A stretch of DNA of 54,462 nt. It comes from Syntrophomonadaceae bacterium. GTDB taxonomy: Bacteria; Bacillota; DSM-12270; Thermacetogeniales; Thermacetogeniaceae. Made by a program: the position numbers and the translations under genes. The notes under the pieces are model-generated. The model did no database searches. It worked only from the letters and a program-made list of their open reading frames with translations, and was not told where the DNA came from. Positions 41,790-52,911 of this stretch are shown here, in pieces. The first letter of the stretch is position 1. Every line of letters begins with the position of its first letter. The stretch spans positions 1-54,462 of the forward strand of contig DUMY01000121.1 in the NCBI GenBank assembly GCA_012839645.1. The letters run 5' to 3'.

Positions 41790-41852
41790 CTGACCTCCTG
41801 AAAAATACTTGCTTCTACGAAGCGATTTTAATCCACTTGCATCATGATATTC

Positions 41853-41881
41853 ATTATAACAAAAGCTGCCTTAACCTGCAA
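41853..41881 (-). promoter_or_regulatory. Sigma-A-like promoter for the rimP-nusA-infB operon
   Basis: Minus strand TTGCAG (41876-41881) - 17 bp - TATAAT (41853-41858). Confidence 0.8.
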
Positions 41882-41919
41882 TGTTTTTGGGTCTTTAGCT
41901 GGCTGAAGAACATTGTAGT

Positions 41920-43650
41920 CTACCGTTTGGAAGATTTCATTGCTGTCAGGTTTTCCTGAAGATAGGCTATAATCTTGTCCTTCTCCTTGAAGATCAGTTC
42001 CCCTGTAGCCCGCCACTTGAGTTCTACAAGCCCTTCTGAAATGGCCTTCTTACCGATGACAATCCGCACCGGGTAGCCAATCAGATCCGCATCCTTAAAT
42101 TTAACACCAGGCCGTTCCTGCCGGTCATCATAGAGCACATCGATCCCTGCTCTCTTTAATTTTTGATACAGGTTCAGCGCAAACTCTGCCTGTAGCTCAT
42201 CACGCTGATTGACTGCCATTATTAAAACATCGAACGGAGAAATAGCTGCAGGCCAGATAATACCGTTCTCATCATTGCTTTGTTCCACAGCAGCAGCCAT
42301 GGTCCTGGTAACTCCTATCCCATAACAACCCATGATTACAGGGATCTCTTTTCCATGCTCATCGAGTATTGTGGCACCCATAGCCTCACTGTATTTGGTC
42401 CCTAATTTAAAGATGTGTCCTACTTCAATGCCTCGCTGCACTTGTAGTGGTGCACCACAGCAAGGACAGGGATCACCCTCTTCAGCAACCCGGAAATCAC
42501 CGTAATGATCAACCTGATAATCCCGCTGCGGATTGACATTAATGTAATGGTAGCCAGTTTTATTGGCCCCGGCAACAGCATTAAATAAACATTTGACCTC
42601 TAAATCTCCAAGAATTGTAACAGCTGTTTTTTCACGTAAACCAACCGGGCCAGCAAACCCCATGGGAATTCCAAAATTGTTCAACATTTCTTCAGAATCT
42701 GCGGTATCCAGCCTATTAGCACCCAAATAGTTGATCACTTTGGTTTCATTCACCAAACGATCTCCTCGCACCAGAACAACCACCAACTTCCCATCAACAT
42801 TATAGAAAAGTGATTTTAAGACTTGTTCTGTATTTACTTGCAGATCAGATGCCACATCCTGCACAGTGCGTGCTTCTGGTGTAGCCACCAGTTCTAGGGG
42901 GCCTTCTTCCTCTACGAGCTCTTTCTCATGGATATGACAGGGTGTCTTTTCCATATTAGCTGCATAATCACATTCTGAGCAAAAGTTTATTGCATCCTCA
43001 CCTGTATCAGCAATCACCATGAATTCGTGGGAGACATCCCCCCCGATGGCACCGGAATCAGCTTCCACAGCCCTGAAGTCCAGACTGCACCTGCTGAATA
43101 TTCTGTTATACGCATCATACATTTTTCGATAACTTATTTCTAAGCTTTCCTCATCCTTGTCAAAGGAGTATAGGTCCTTCATGATAAACTCTCGCCCCCG
43201 CAGTAAGCCAAAGCGCGGCCGACGTTCATCCCTGTATTTATTATGGATCTGATAGAGAAGCAGTGGCAGTTGACGGTATGAGTTAACCTCCTGACTGAAC
43301 AGGCTGGTTATTATTTCTTCATGAGTAGGCCCCAGACAGAAATCCCGTCCATGGCGGTCCTGCAGGCGATACATTTCCGGTCCATAAACATCCCAACGGC
43401 CAGATTGGCGCCATAGTTCTGCAGGTTGGACAATTGGAAGCTGTAGTTCTACTCCTCCGGCACGATCCATCTCTTCCCTAACAATGTTTTCGATTTTTTT
43501 TACAACCCTGTTTCCCAAAGGTAGAAGTGTATAGATACCGGCAGCAACCTTTCTCACCATTCCGGAACGCAAAAGGAGTTGATGACTGATCGTATCTGCC
43601 TCTGCAGGGACTTCCCTCAGTGTAGGGATCAACATTTGTGTTACCCTCAT
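41920..43650 (-). CDS. proS: Proline--tRNA ligase
   Basis: 576 aa; class II motifs, [31 protein letters not shown]-like insertion. Confidence 0.97.
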   Translation of the reverse strand: MRVTQMLIPTLREVPAEADTISHQLLLRSGMVRKVAAGIYTLLPLGNRVVKKIENIVREEMDRAGGVELQLPIVQPAELWRQSGRWDVYGPEMYRLQDRHGRDFCLGPTHEEIITSLFSQEVNSYRQLPLLLYQIHNKYRDERRPRFGLLRGREFIMKDLYSFDKDEESLEISYRKMYDAYNRIFSRCSLDFRAVEADSGAIGGDVSHEFMVIADTGEDAINFCSECDYAANMEKTPCHIHEKELVEEEGPLELVATPEARTVQDVASDLQVNTEQVLKSLFYNVDGKLVVVLVRGDRLVNETKVINYLGANRLDTADSEEMLNNFGIPMGFAGPVGLREKTAVTILGDLEVKCLFNAVAGANKTGYHYINVNPQRDYQVDHYGDFRVAEEGDPCPCCGAPLQVQRGIEVGHIFKLGTKYSEAMGATILDEHGKEIPVIMGCYGIGVTRTMAAAVEQSNDENGIIWPAAISPFDVLIMAVNQRDELQAEFALNLYQKLKRAGIDVLYDDRQERPGVKFKDADLIGYPVRIVIGKKAISEGLVELKWRATGELIFKEKDKIIAYLQENLTAMKSSKR

Positions 43651-44723
43651 CTTGCTTGCTTCCTTTCCTCCAGTATTTCTTTAATCTCAGTGATCAGAGT
43701 CTCTAACAATTCCTCTTCAGGGACCTTTCTTGCCAATTTACCGTGCTTAAACAGGATACCACACCCTTTACCACCCGCAATGCCTATATCTGCATCTTTA
43801 GCCTCCCCTGGTCCATTTACAACACATCCCATAATAGCCACTTTAAGATCTTCATCTGTAACTGGAAGTTGTTTCTCCACTTCATTTACAACTTTAAACA
43901 GATCGATCTGGCAGCGTCCACAGGTAGGACAGGAAATAAGGTCAATACCTCCTGATCTAAGACCCAGAGATTTGAGGATCTGGTAGCCAACTCGTACCTC
44001 TTCACAGGGGTGTTCTGTTAAGGATACCCTGATGGTGTCCCCAATACCATCAGACAGCAAACTCCCTATACCAATGGCTGACTTGATTGTCCCTACCCAG
44101 GCCCCTCCTGCCTCTGTCACACCCAGATGTAAGGGGTAATCAACTTTTTCAGAGAGCAAACGGTAGGCCTCAATAGTTACCGGCACAGAAGTTGCTTTAA
44201 CTGAAATAACAATATTATAATAGTTTTCACGCTCTAATAGAGAAACATGAGAAAGAGCACTCTCCACTAACCCCTGAGCGGTCCTGCCGTACCTATCGGC
44301 AATCTCCGGGTCTAGAGAACCCATGTTTACTCCGATGCGGATGGGAATATCCTTTTCCGCAGCTGCCCTGGCTAACTCATGAACACGTTTTGGTCCCCCG
44401 ATATTGCCAGGGTTGATCCGTAAACCATCGATACCATTATCTACAGCTGTCAGGGCCAAGCGATAATCAAAATGAATATCTGCCACAATAGGGATGGAGA
44501 TTTCATTTTTTATTTTCTCTAATGACTCTGCAGCCTCTTGATCCGGTACTGCTACTCTGATAATCTCACAGCCAATGCTTTCCAATTCCTTGATCTGGGA
44601 GATCGTTGCAAGAGCATCCCTAGTATCTGTTTTTGTCATTGTCTGCACTGTGATAGGGGCTCCACCACCTACCAGGGCACTGCCAACCCTTACCTGTCTT
44701 GTTTTATTCCGCTTACAAATCAT
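43647..44723 (-). CDS. ispG: 4-hydroxy-3-methylbut-2-enyl diphosphate synthase
   Basis: 358 aa; [52 protein letters not shown]. Confidence 0.97.
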   Translation of the reverse strand: MICKRNKTRQVRVGSALVGGGAPITVQTMTKTDTRDALATISQIKELESIGCEIIRVAVPDQEAAESLEKIKNEISIPIVADIHFDYRLALTAVDNGIDGLRINPGNIGGPKRVHELARAAAEKDIPIRIGVNMGSLDPEIADRYGRTAQGLVESALSHVSLLERENYYNIVISVKATSVPVTIEAYRLLSEKVDYPLHLGVTEAGGAWVGTIKSAIGIGSLLSDGIGDTIRVSLTEHPCEEVRVGYQILKSLGLRSGGIDLISCPTCGRCQIDLFKVVNEVEKQLPVTDEDLKVAIMGCVVNGPGEAKDADIGIAGGKGCGILFKHGKLARKVPEEELLETLITEIKEILEERKQAR

Positions 44724-44731
44724 ATTGATCG

Positions 44732-45772
44732 CTAACCCCCGGTAAAGATACGGGCAATATCATTATAAGTAATCAACACAAAGAGCACCATGAGCAGGGC
44801 AAAACCGATCAGGTGTATAAAATTCTCTTTTTCGGGTGCTACGGGTTTACCTTTCAGTCCTTCAATCATTAAAAATACTAATCTGCTTCCATCCAGTGCG
44901 GGGATAGGCAGTAAGTTAATGAGTGCCAGGTTGATGCCTAGTATCGCCGTAAAGATCATCAAATACCCTGCTCCTCCGGCAGCTGCTTCCCCGATGGCAA
45001 CTGTAATTCCCACAGGGCCGGCAACCTCATTGGTGGAGATCGTGCCTCCAATCAATCCGACAAGTCCCACTAGAACCAGTTTGGCAAATTCAAAGGCCTT
45101 GATTAATCCCAACTTTATTGCTGAGATAAAGCCTTGTTTTTGCCATAAAATCTGTTGAGTAATACCGATCTGATATATCTCGTACTGGGAGTCATAACGG
45201 GGAGTTACCGTAAAGCTGAGACTCTGTTCCTGACGCTCCACAACCAGGTTAAGATCATTATCTCTGCTTTCCCGTATGCTTCCCGCCACTTCTTCCCAGT
45301 TCCTAGTAGGTTTTTGATTTATGGATACAATCCTGTCCCCTGCTCTCAAGCCTGCAGTCATTGCCGGGCTCTCCGAAAGAACATCTCCAATCACATTGGT
45401 ATTGGAGACAGCAGGTTCACCGATCAATCCAAAAGTGATCACAAAAAGCAAAATGGCCGTGAGAAAATTCATTACAGAGCCTGCGGAAAGCACTGCAAAA
45501 CGGCTTTTCAGCGGTTTGGCATTAAAACCGTTAGCGCAATCATTTTCCTCCTCTGGATCCATTCCAGCCATTCTCACAAAACCGCCCAGGGGCAATATGC
45601 GTAAGGAATACATAGTAGTGTCCTCGCTTTTTTGAAACCCCAGAAACTTCGGGCCAAAGCCAATACTGAACTCAAGCACATGAATGCCCACCATTTTGGC
45701 AACCATAAAATGCCCCAGTTCATGGACAAAGATAAGAAAACCTAAAACCAGGATTGAAATTAAAATAATCAC
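44732..45772 (-). CDS. rseP: RIP metalloprotease RseP
   Basis: 346 aa; FVHELGHFMVAK, PDZ domain, NLLPIPALDGSRL. Confidence 0.96.
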   Translation of the reverse strand: MIILISILVLGFLIFVHELGHFMVAKMVGIHVLEFSIGFGPKFLGFQKSEDTTMYSLRILPLGGFVRMAGMDPEEENDCANGFNAKPLKSRFAVLSAGSVMNFLTAILLFVITFGLIGEPAVSNTNVIGDVLSESPAMTAGLRAGDRIVSINQKPTRNWEEVAGSIRESRDNDLNLVVERQEQSLSFTVTPRYDSQYEIYQIGITQQILWQKQGFISAIKLGLIKAFEFAKLVLVGLVGLIGGTISTNEVAGPVGITVAIGEAAAGGAGYLMIFTAILGINLALINLLPIPALDGSRLVFLMIEGLKGKPVAPEKENFIHLIGFALLMVLFVLITYNDIARIFTGG

Positions 45773-45811
45773 TTTTTACCTCCCATGTAGAGCATTACAG
45801 GAACAGGATTG

Positions 45812-46966
45812 TCAGCAACTAGTTATCAACTGCCTGGTACGCTCCCTTGCCCAACTGTCAGCTTCCAGAATATCATCGAGATCCAGCTTTCCGATCCTCG
45901 GACTGTGTAAATTCATCACTTTATCGACCAGTTCGGGTATTCTAGTAAAAGATATCATATGTCTCAAAAACGCCTCTACCGCCACTTCATTGGCGGCATT
46001 GAGAACTGCAGTCATTGTTCCTCCGATTTTACCAGCTTCTTTGGCCAATCTCAAGCAGGGAAAACGCTCTAAATCCGGGGATTCAAAGGTCAGCTGCCCT
46101 ACCTGAACAAGATCCAAGGGTGAAAGGTTGTTTCCTTTTCGTTCCGGGTAAAAAAAAGCGTACTGTATAGGAACACGCATATCCGGCCAACCTAACTGAG
46201 CTAAAACTGAACCATCTTTGTAAGCCACAAGGCTGTGAATAATGCTCTGAGGGTGGATCACCGCTTCGATGCGGTCGTAATCGATCCCGAAAAGCCACCT
46301 GGCTTCGATAATTTCTAAACCTTTGTTCATCAAGGTAGCAGAATCAATGGTGATCTTGTCACCCATCTGCCAGGTGGGATGGCGCAGTGCCATTTCCGGA
46401 GTTATTTTTTTGATATCATCAAAGGACATTTCTCTAAAGGGTCCCCCGGAAGCGGTTATGATCAACTTCTCTACATCCGCAGTATCCTCTAGACATTGGA
46501 AGATAGCTGAGTGTTCGCTGTCAACAGGTATGATACGAATACCTTTTTTTGAGGCTGCCTCCATGACCAGGCTTCCACCTGCTACCAATGTTTCTTTATT
46601 GGCTAAAGCGATCTGTTTGTTGCAGGAAATGGCCTCTATTGTAGGTAATAATCCCCCTAAGCCGCTGACAGCAACAAGAATAAGATCTGCCGCAGGAAGC
46701 CGCACCAGTTCCAGTATTCCATCAGTACCTGCCAAGCAGCGTATAGGAGAGCCCTGTAACCTATGCTCTAATTCAAGGGCTGCATCTTTATCCTCAACAG
46801 CTACATAAGGAACCCCAAAAGTTTTGGCCTGCTGCTCCAGTAAATGGATGTTATGACGTGCCGCGATCCCCAACACCTGCAAATCAGGGGTATGCCGGGC
46901 CACTACCTCCAGAGCTTGTCTTCCGATAGAACCGGTAGAACCTAATATTACAATATTCTTTTTCAT
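45812..46966 (-). CDS. dxr: 1-deoxy-D-xylulose-5-phosphate reductoisomerase
   Basis: MKKNIVILGSTGSIGRQALEVV, ALANKETLVAGG, VDSEHSAIFQCL. Confidence 0.97.
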   Translation of the reverse strand: MKKNIVILGSTGSIGRQALEVVARHTPDLQVLGIAARHNIHLLEQQAKTFGVPYVAVEDKDAALELEHRLQGSPIRCLAGTDGILELVRLPAADLILVAVSGLGGLLPTIEAISCNKQIALANKETLVAGGSLVMEAASKKGIRIIPVDSEHSAIFQCLEDTADVEKLIITASGGPFREMSFDDIKKITPEMALRHPTWQMGDKITIDSATLMNKGLEIIEARWLFGIDYDRIEAVIHPQSIIHSLVAYKDGSVLAQLGWPDMRVPIQYAFFYPERKGNNLSPLDLVQVGQLTFESPDLERFPCLRLAKEAGKIGGTMTAVLNAANEVAVEAFLRHMISFTRIPELVDKVMNLHSPRIGKLDLDDILEADSWARERTRQLITSC

Positions 46967-46979
46967 CTGTTCTACATCC

Positions 46980-48080
46980 TTAGTTATCTTCTGCAAAAGC
47001 CTTATAAATAATTACTACAGCTGGGCCCAGAATAAGTCCCCAAAACCCAAATATTGTATAGCCCAAATAAAGTGATACCAAAGTTGTCAGGGGGTGGAGA
47101 CCGATGTTCTCACCAACTACTTTAGGCTCCAGCATCTGCCTTACAATAACGATTATACCATAAAGGATAAGCAGCCCGACTCCAAAACCAGGGCTTCCTG
47201 TGAGCATCATCAATGCTGCCCAAGGAATAAAAACCGTACCGGGCCCAACAATAGGCAGAAGATCCAACAAGGCCATTAGAAGAGCAAGAATGTAAGCATA
47301 TCTTACACCAAGAATAGAAAGCCCGATCAATGTCAGAAAACCCGTGATGCTGATCAGGATCAAAATAGCTCTGATATAACCATGTAAGGCCCTTTGTAAA
47401 CCCCGGCCAATCCTACGCGTCCCTGCTTCCCACTGTTCAGGCAGCCACCTAATGATCAACCCGGAAACATTGGCTTTAATAAGTTCATAATCACGAGCAA
47501 AAAAGAAGCTGGCAATTAAGGTTACCACAAGCAGAATAAAGTACTGAGGCAGAGCTTTCACAAAGTTAAAAAACTGGGATAATACCACAGCGACAATATC
47601 TCTAACAAAATCTAGACTCTGCCAGAAATCCTCCACTGTTTCCTTAACAAATTGAGATGGTATATGGAGCCTTTCCAAAAACACTTGAAGCTTCTCTATA
47701 ACCGCATTAAGACTCCACTGATTCCATTCGTTAGAAAAAACGCTCAGGGACACAGAAAGATCTATCATCTCCTGAATTAGATTGAAAACCAATAGATACA
47801 GCAGTCCCCCGATCAATGCTAGAAAAATAACAAGTGAGATCAGTGTACTCAGTGTCCTGGATAAACGAAGTTTATTTTCAAAAATTGCTATTACCGGATT
47901 GAGCAAAACTGCTACCAAATAGGCAAACAGCAAAGGAAGTGCAATTTTAATGCCTGTAGAGATCATGGTAGCCAAAAGCGGCCAAAAATAGCGGGCAAAG
48001 AAATAAATTCCTGCACCTGCAAGCAGTATGGTTACTATTCTTAATAGGGCCATTAACGCTTTTTCTAGTGATGGTGACAA
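46980..48080 (-). CDS. AI-2E family transporter / YtvI-like sporulation permease
   Basis: 366 aa multi-TM; LLDLLPIVGPGTVFIPWA, EPKVVGENIGLHPL. Confidence 0.9.
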   Translation of the reverse strand: MSPSLEKALMALLRIVTILLAGAGIYFFARYFWPLLATMISTGIKIALPLLFAYLVAVLLNPVIAIFENKLRLSRTLSTLISLVIFLALIGGLLYLLVFNLIQEMIDLSVSLSVFSNEWNQWSLNAVIEKLQVFLERLHIPSQFVKETVEDFWQSLDFVRDIVAVVLSQFFNFVKALPQYFILLVVTLIASFFFARDYELIKANVSGLIIRWLPEQWEAGTRRIGRGLQRALHGYIRAILILISITGFLTLIGLSILGVRYAYILALLMALLDLLPIVGPGTVFIPWAALMMLTGSPGFGVGLLILYGIIVIVRQMLEPKVVGENIGLHPLTTLVSLYLGYTIFGFWGLILGPAVVIIYKAFAEDN

Positions 48081-48093
48081 ATTCTCACTCCTC

Positions 48094-48897
48094 TTAGAGC
48101 AAGATCAGTTTAATAAAAAAATATGCAACAGGTGCGCTAAAAAGAAGGCTGTCAAAGCGATCGAGGATCCCCCCGTGCCCAGGTATCAGAACCCCGGAAT
48201 CCTTGGTCTTTCCCATCCTTTTGATGGCTGATTCAACAAGATCGCCGATCTGAACAACACATCCGACAATGAAACCGAAAAGCAGTACCTTTGGATATGT
48301 GAAAATAGGATAAAATAACTGAAAAACAGCAGCGGTACCACTACAAAATAGTATGCCTCCTATAGAACCCTCAATGGTTTTACGCGGACTCAAGTTGGGA
48401 CATAAAGCCCGACGACCAAAGCGGCGTCCAATAGAATACGCTCCTATATCACATGCCCAGGTAAGCAGAAACACCAAAAGCAGCAATGGAAATCCATGGG
48501 GGATCATCTTCCTGATCAGGATCAAGTAACTCAATAAAACACTAACATAACAACTCCCCAAGTATGATGCCGCAAGATCACTTATGTTAAACCTGGGAAA
48601 AGCAAAAACCAGAAGCATCAGATGCAGTATTAACATAAGTATCATTCCAGTAAAAAGAAAGCCGCCTTCTCTTCCGCCAGGTGTAAAATAAGCCAACAGG
48701 GGAAAAAGAAAAGCGCTCCCGTAAACCAGAAATTGAGGAATCTGAAAATGCATACGCCGGTAGATCCGCTGCAATTCATATAAACCCACAACAGCTATCA
48801 GCACAACAAAAATAACTAGGGGTATGCCGCCAAAATAAGCTAATAGAATCAGAACCGGTATGCCAATTAAGGCACTTATTATCCTTTGCCAAAACAA
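48094..48897 (-). CDS. cdsA: Phosphatidate cytidylyltransferase
   Basis: 267 aa; multi-TM, LSPRKTIEGSIGG, KDSGVLIPGHGGILDRFDSL. Confidence 0.96.
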   Translation of the reverse strand: MFWQRIISALIGIPVLILLAYFGGIPLVIFVVLIAVVGLYELQRIYRRMHFQIPQFLVYGSAFLFPLLAYFTPGGREGGFLFTGMILMLILHLMLLVFAFPRFNISDLAASYLGSCYVSVLLSYLILIRKMIPHGFPLLLLVFLLTWACDIGAYSIGRRFGRRALCPNLSPRKTIEGSIGGILFCSGTAAVFQLFYPIFTYPKVLLFGFIVGCVVQIGDLVESAIKRMGKTKDSGVLIPGHGGILDRFDSLLFSAPVAYFFIKLILL

Positions 48898-48898
48898 A

Positions 48899-49672
48899 TC
48901 ATTTAAGCCCTCCGAATCGACGTTGTCTGCCCTGGTATGATAGTAAAGCTTTTATGAATTCCTCTTTTCGGAAATCCGGCCAATAAGTACTGGTACTGTA
49001 GAACTCCGTATAAGCAATTTGCCATAACAAATAATTACTAATACGCAGTTCTCCTGCTGGCCTGATTAACAGATCGGGATCCGGTAAATCACCTGTATAG
49101 AGGTGTTTTTGAAAAAGCTCTTCATCAATTTCTTCCGGGAGAATTTTACCTTGCACAGCCAACTGAGCAATCCTACGGGCAGCATCTACGATCTCTGTTC
49201 TTCCCCCGTAGTTCAAAGCAATATTTAAAATTAACTTCTTGTTTTTTGACGTCAGTTCCTGGGCGCGCTTAATTTCATACACTGCCGGGGCAGGAAGTTC
49301 ACTGATCCGGCCAAGGGTCCTTACTTTGACCTGTTCTTTATGGAGTTCATCCAGTTCTTTCTGGATATACTCGTACAATAATCCCATCAAAATACTGATT
49401 TCTTCCTGTGGTCTTTTCCAGTTTTCTGTGGAAAAAGCATAAACCGTAAGAATTTTGATTCCTATTTCAAGACACAGCTCTACAGCAGATCGCAGTGACT
49501 CCATGCCGGCACGGTGTCCCCTTGCCCTAGGGAGGCCCCTTTCCTGTGCCCAGCGGCCGTTCCCATCCATAATAATAGCAACATGATACGGTAAACGTGA
49601 CATCTCCATTTTATCCCATGAATCATTTTGCTTGTTTTGGGAGAATGTATAATTGATGTTATTCTTCATCAA
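48899..49672 (-). CDS. uppS: Isoprenyl transferase (UPP synthase)
   Basis: 257 aa; HVAIIMDGNGRWAQERGLPRARGHRAG, DLLIRPAGELRISNYLLWQ. Confidence 0.96.
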   Translation of the reverse strand: MMKNNINYTFSQNKQNDSWDKMEMSRLPYHVAIIMDGNGRWAQERGLPRARGHRAGMESLRSAVELCLEIGIKILTVYAFSTENWKRPQEEISILMGLLYEYIQKELDELHKEQVKVRTLGRISELPAPAVYEIKRAQELTSKNKKLILNIALNYGGRTEIVDAARRIAQLAVQGKILPEEIDEELFQKHLYTGDLPDPDLLIRPAGELRISNYLLWQIAYTEFYSTSTYWPDFRKEEFIKALLSYQGRQRRFGGLK

Positions 49673-49875
49673 TACCGTCGCCTCTGTTTAAATAACTTAG
49701 AAAAAGCCCCCTTCTGAAGGGGGAAATCTCTTTCAATAATTGTATCATTCAGGCAGACATCTATGCATACCCCACAGTCTTCATGCTTATCCACATCAAT
49801 TGTATAGATACCATCATTAATTTTCATAAATTGCATCGTTAGAGCATTCATGATAACAGGTATGTTACATGCCAT
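49669..49875 (-). CDS. Small ferredoxin-like (half-domain) protein
   Basis: 68 aa; GIYTIDVDKHEDCGVCIDVCLNDTIIERD resembles one bacterial ferredoxin Cys motif with His at the first position; RBS CGAGG upstream. Confidence 0.65.
   Translation of the reverse strand: MACNIPVIMNALTMQFMKINDGIYTIDVDKHEDCGVCIDVCLNDTIIERDFPLQKGAFSKLFKQRRRY
49707..49723 (-). terminator. Possible intragenic terminator/hairpin upstream of uppS
   Basis: cccccttctgaaggggg; minus strand tail CTTTTTC; lies inside the 3' end of the 49669..49875 ORF. Confidence 0.4.
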
Positions 49876-49878
49876 ATT

Positions 49879-50103
49879 TTACCTCGTTTTTCCTATCACA
49901 GGGTCTTTATAGTATTCGCTGCTTATAACTAGTTCAACAATTCCTTTTTCCAGCATCTGTTGGCGTACAATTCTGCTGCCCTTATCTGAATGATAGTGGG
50001 TATATTTGAATTCTATATGATACCCGCTCTTTTGTAGTATCAGGCACCCTTCTTCTCGGGTGAACCCGATCATATCAGGGATCTGCACATTACTGCCTGT
50101 CAT
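49879..50103 (-). CDS. Single PASTA-like domain protein
   Basis: MTGSNVQIPDMIGFTREEGCLILQKSGYHIEFKY...IVRQQMLEKGIVELVIS resembles a PASTA repeat; ATG at 50103 preferred over the overlapping TTG at 50118. Confidence 0.65.
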   Translation of the reverse strand: MTGSNVQIPDMIGFTREEGCLILQKSGYHIEFKYTHYHSDKGSRIVRQQMLEKGIVELVISSEYYKDPVIGKTR

Positions 50104-50114
50104 TGCCTGCAACC

Positions 50115-50669
50115 TCAAATCTCCATTATTTCTTTTTCTTTGGCATCGGCAACCTTATCGATATGTTTAATATATTTATCAGTTAGATCCTGTATGTCAT
50201 TGAGATGTCGTTTTGCTGAATCTTCAGAGATATCTCCCTTCTTATCAGCACGTTTAACCTCATCATTTGCTTCCCGTCTAAGATTACGAACAGATATACG
50301 TCCTTCTTCTGCTTTTTTGTTGATAACCTTAACCAGGTCCTTTCGCTTTTCCTCAGTTAATGTTGGAATAGCTAACCTGATCACATTACCATCACTTACC
50401 GGGTTAATACCCAGATCTGATTTTAAAATTGCCTTTTCTATCTGGGGTATCATATTCCTATCCCAAGGCTGAATCACCAGAAGACGAGATTCTGGCACAG
50501 AAATTGTTGCCATCTGGTTAATAGGTGTAGGTGTTCCATAATAATCTGCAAATACCTTCTCCAGCAGAGCGGGTGTTGCCCTCCCGGCGCGCATTGCAGA
50601 GTAATCTTTTATCAGAAGGTCAACTGTTCTTTTCATTTTGGTTTCAGTTTGTTTTAACACATCATCCAT
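50115..50669 (-). CDS. frr: Ribosome recycling factor
   Basis: 184 aa; [28 protein letters not shown]. Confidence 0.98.
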   Translation of the reverse strand: MDDVLKQTETKMKRTVDLLIKDYSAMRAGRATPALLEKVFADYYGTPTPINQMATISVPESRLLVIQPWDRNMIPQIEKAILKSDLGINPVSDGNVIRLAIPTLTEEKRKDLVKVINKKAEEGRISVRNLRREANDEVKRADKKGDISEDSAKRHLNDIQDLTDKYIKHIDKVADAKEKEIMEI

Positions 50670-50670
50670 T

Positions 50671-51408
<738 letters not shown>

Positions 51409-51460
51409 CTAAAATTCCATTCTACGTTGAACCTAAAAATCCTTTCTTGGAATAGAAATT

Positions 51461-52057
51461 TTAACCTTCTTCACCTAACTCAAAGCGACAAAAGCGGCGA
51501 ACCACAATATTTTCACCTAGTTTAGCGATGTATTCGTTGATCAAGTCCTTTGTGGTTCTATCGGGGTCTCTAATATATGGTTGTTCCAGCAAACAAGTTT
51601 CTTGATAGAATTTATTCATCCTACCTGTAACAATTTTTTCAATGATTTTTTCAGGCTTACCCTCATTCTTGGCCTGTGTCTCTAAAATACTCTTTTCAAC
51701 GTCGATTCTTTCCTGTGGCACATCAGTACGGTCCACATAAAGGGGATTGGAAGCTGCTACCTGCATAGCCAATTCTCTGCACAAACACTGGTAGTCATCA
51801 GTCTTGGCAACAAAATCTGTTTCACAGTTAATTTCAATTAACACACCAAGTTTGCCTCCTGCATGTATATAGGCATCGATCTTCCCTTCCTTGGTGACTC
51901 TTCCCGCTTTTTTAGCTGCAACAGCAAGTCCCTGCTCCCGCAGGTGAATAACTGCTTTTTCCAAATCCCCATCTGTTTCTTGGAGTGCTTTTTTGCAATC
52001 CATAATCCCTGATCCTGTTCGTTCCCGTAGCTCTTTGACCAGCTCAGCTTTAATCAA
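51461..52057 (-). CDS. tsf: Elongation factor Ts
   Basis: 198 aa; VKELRERTGSGIMDCKKALQETDGD, EINCETDFVAK. Confidence 0.98.
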   Translation of the reverse strand: MIKAELVKELRERTGSGIMDCKKALQETDGDLEKAVIHLREQGLAVAAKKAGRVTKEGKIDAYIHAGGKLGVLIEINCETDFVAKTDDYQCLCRELAMQVAASNPLYVDRTDVPQERIDVEKSILETQAKNEGKPEKIIEKIVTGRMNKFYQETCLLEQPYIRDPDRTTKDLINEYIAKLGENIVVRRFCRFELGEEG

Positions 52058-52090
52058 AAGGATCCCTCCTTGAAAATTAATTCTTAATAT

Positions 52091-52801
52091 TTATTCTTGC
52101 TGATTTTCTTCTGCTTGCTCTCCTTGTTTTGCTTCTAGAACGGCATCTGCAATCTTTGATGTAAGTAAGCGCACTGCCCTGATGGCATCATCGTTACCTG
52201 GTATCACATAGTCAATTTCATCAGGGTCACAGTTTGTATCAACTATACCCACAGTGGGTATCCCTAATCTACGGGCTTCCCGTACCGCTATCTGTTCTTT
52301 TCTGGTATCAATAATGAAAACTGCTCCAGGAAGGTCATCCATATCTTTGATACCCCTTAAAAACCTGTAAAGCTTTTCCTTCTCTGTTTGGAGTTTGGTG
52401 ACCTCTTTTTTCGGAAGCAATTCGAAATGACCTGACTCTTCCATGTTTTCCAGTTCCCGCAGTCTTTCAACCCGTTTTCTGATGGTCTGGAAATTCGTTA
52501 ACATACCTCCCAGCCACCTGACATTCACATAGAACATGCCACATTTTTCGGCTTCTTCCCGTACTGTGTCCTGTGCCTGTTTTTTCGTACCGACAAACAA
52601 TACGCTTTTGCCATCAGCTACTACTTCTTTAATAAAATTACAGGACACCTCAATCATTTTAACAGTCTTCTGGAGATCAATGATATAGATACCATTGCGC
52701 TCTGTAAAAATATAGGGTGCCATTTTGGGATTCCAGCGCCTTGTCTGGTGTCCAAAATGTACCCCTGCCTCAAGCAACTGCTTCATGGTTACTATTGCCA
52801 T
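52091..52801 (-). CDS. rpsB: 30S ribosomal protein S2
   Basis: 236 aa; [27 protein letters not shown]. Confidence 0.98.
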   Translation of the reverse strand: MAIVTMKQLLEAGVHFGHQTRRWNPKMAPYIFTERNGIYIIDLQKTVKMIEVSCNFIKEVVADGKSVLFVGTKKQAQDTVREEAEKCGMFYVNVRWLGGMLTNFQTIRKRVERLRELENMEESGHFELLPKKEVTKLQTEKEKLYRFLRGIKDMDDLPGAVFIIDTRKEQIAVREARRLGIPTVGIVDTNCDPDEIDYVIPGNDDAIRAVRLLTSKIADAVLEAKQGEQAEENQQE

Positions 52802-52905
52802 TATTCATACTCCTCCTTGTGGTTTTTACCTCCGCCGCCTTCATAACCGGACGGACCCGCAGGACCCCCGCCCAGCTCTCCTTAAAGCGACGTGTGTTTT
52901 TACCG
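52802..52905 (-). promoter_or_regulatory. GC-rich structured 5' leader of rpsB
   Basis: About 100 nt between predicted promoter and rpsB with GC-rich self-complementary runs (GGGCGGGGGTCCTGCGGGTCCGTCCGG), atypical for the surrounding intergenic DNA. Confidence 0.45.
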
Positions 52906-52911
52906 ATTGCT

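Noticed and set aside
41828-42016. 62-aa minus-strand ORF at the proS 3' end
   Set aside because: Overlaps proS out of frame and contains the rimP promoter; not a credible gene.
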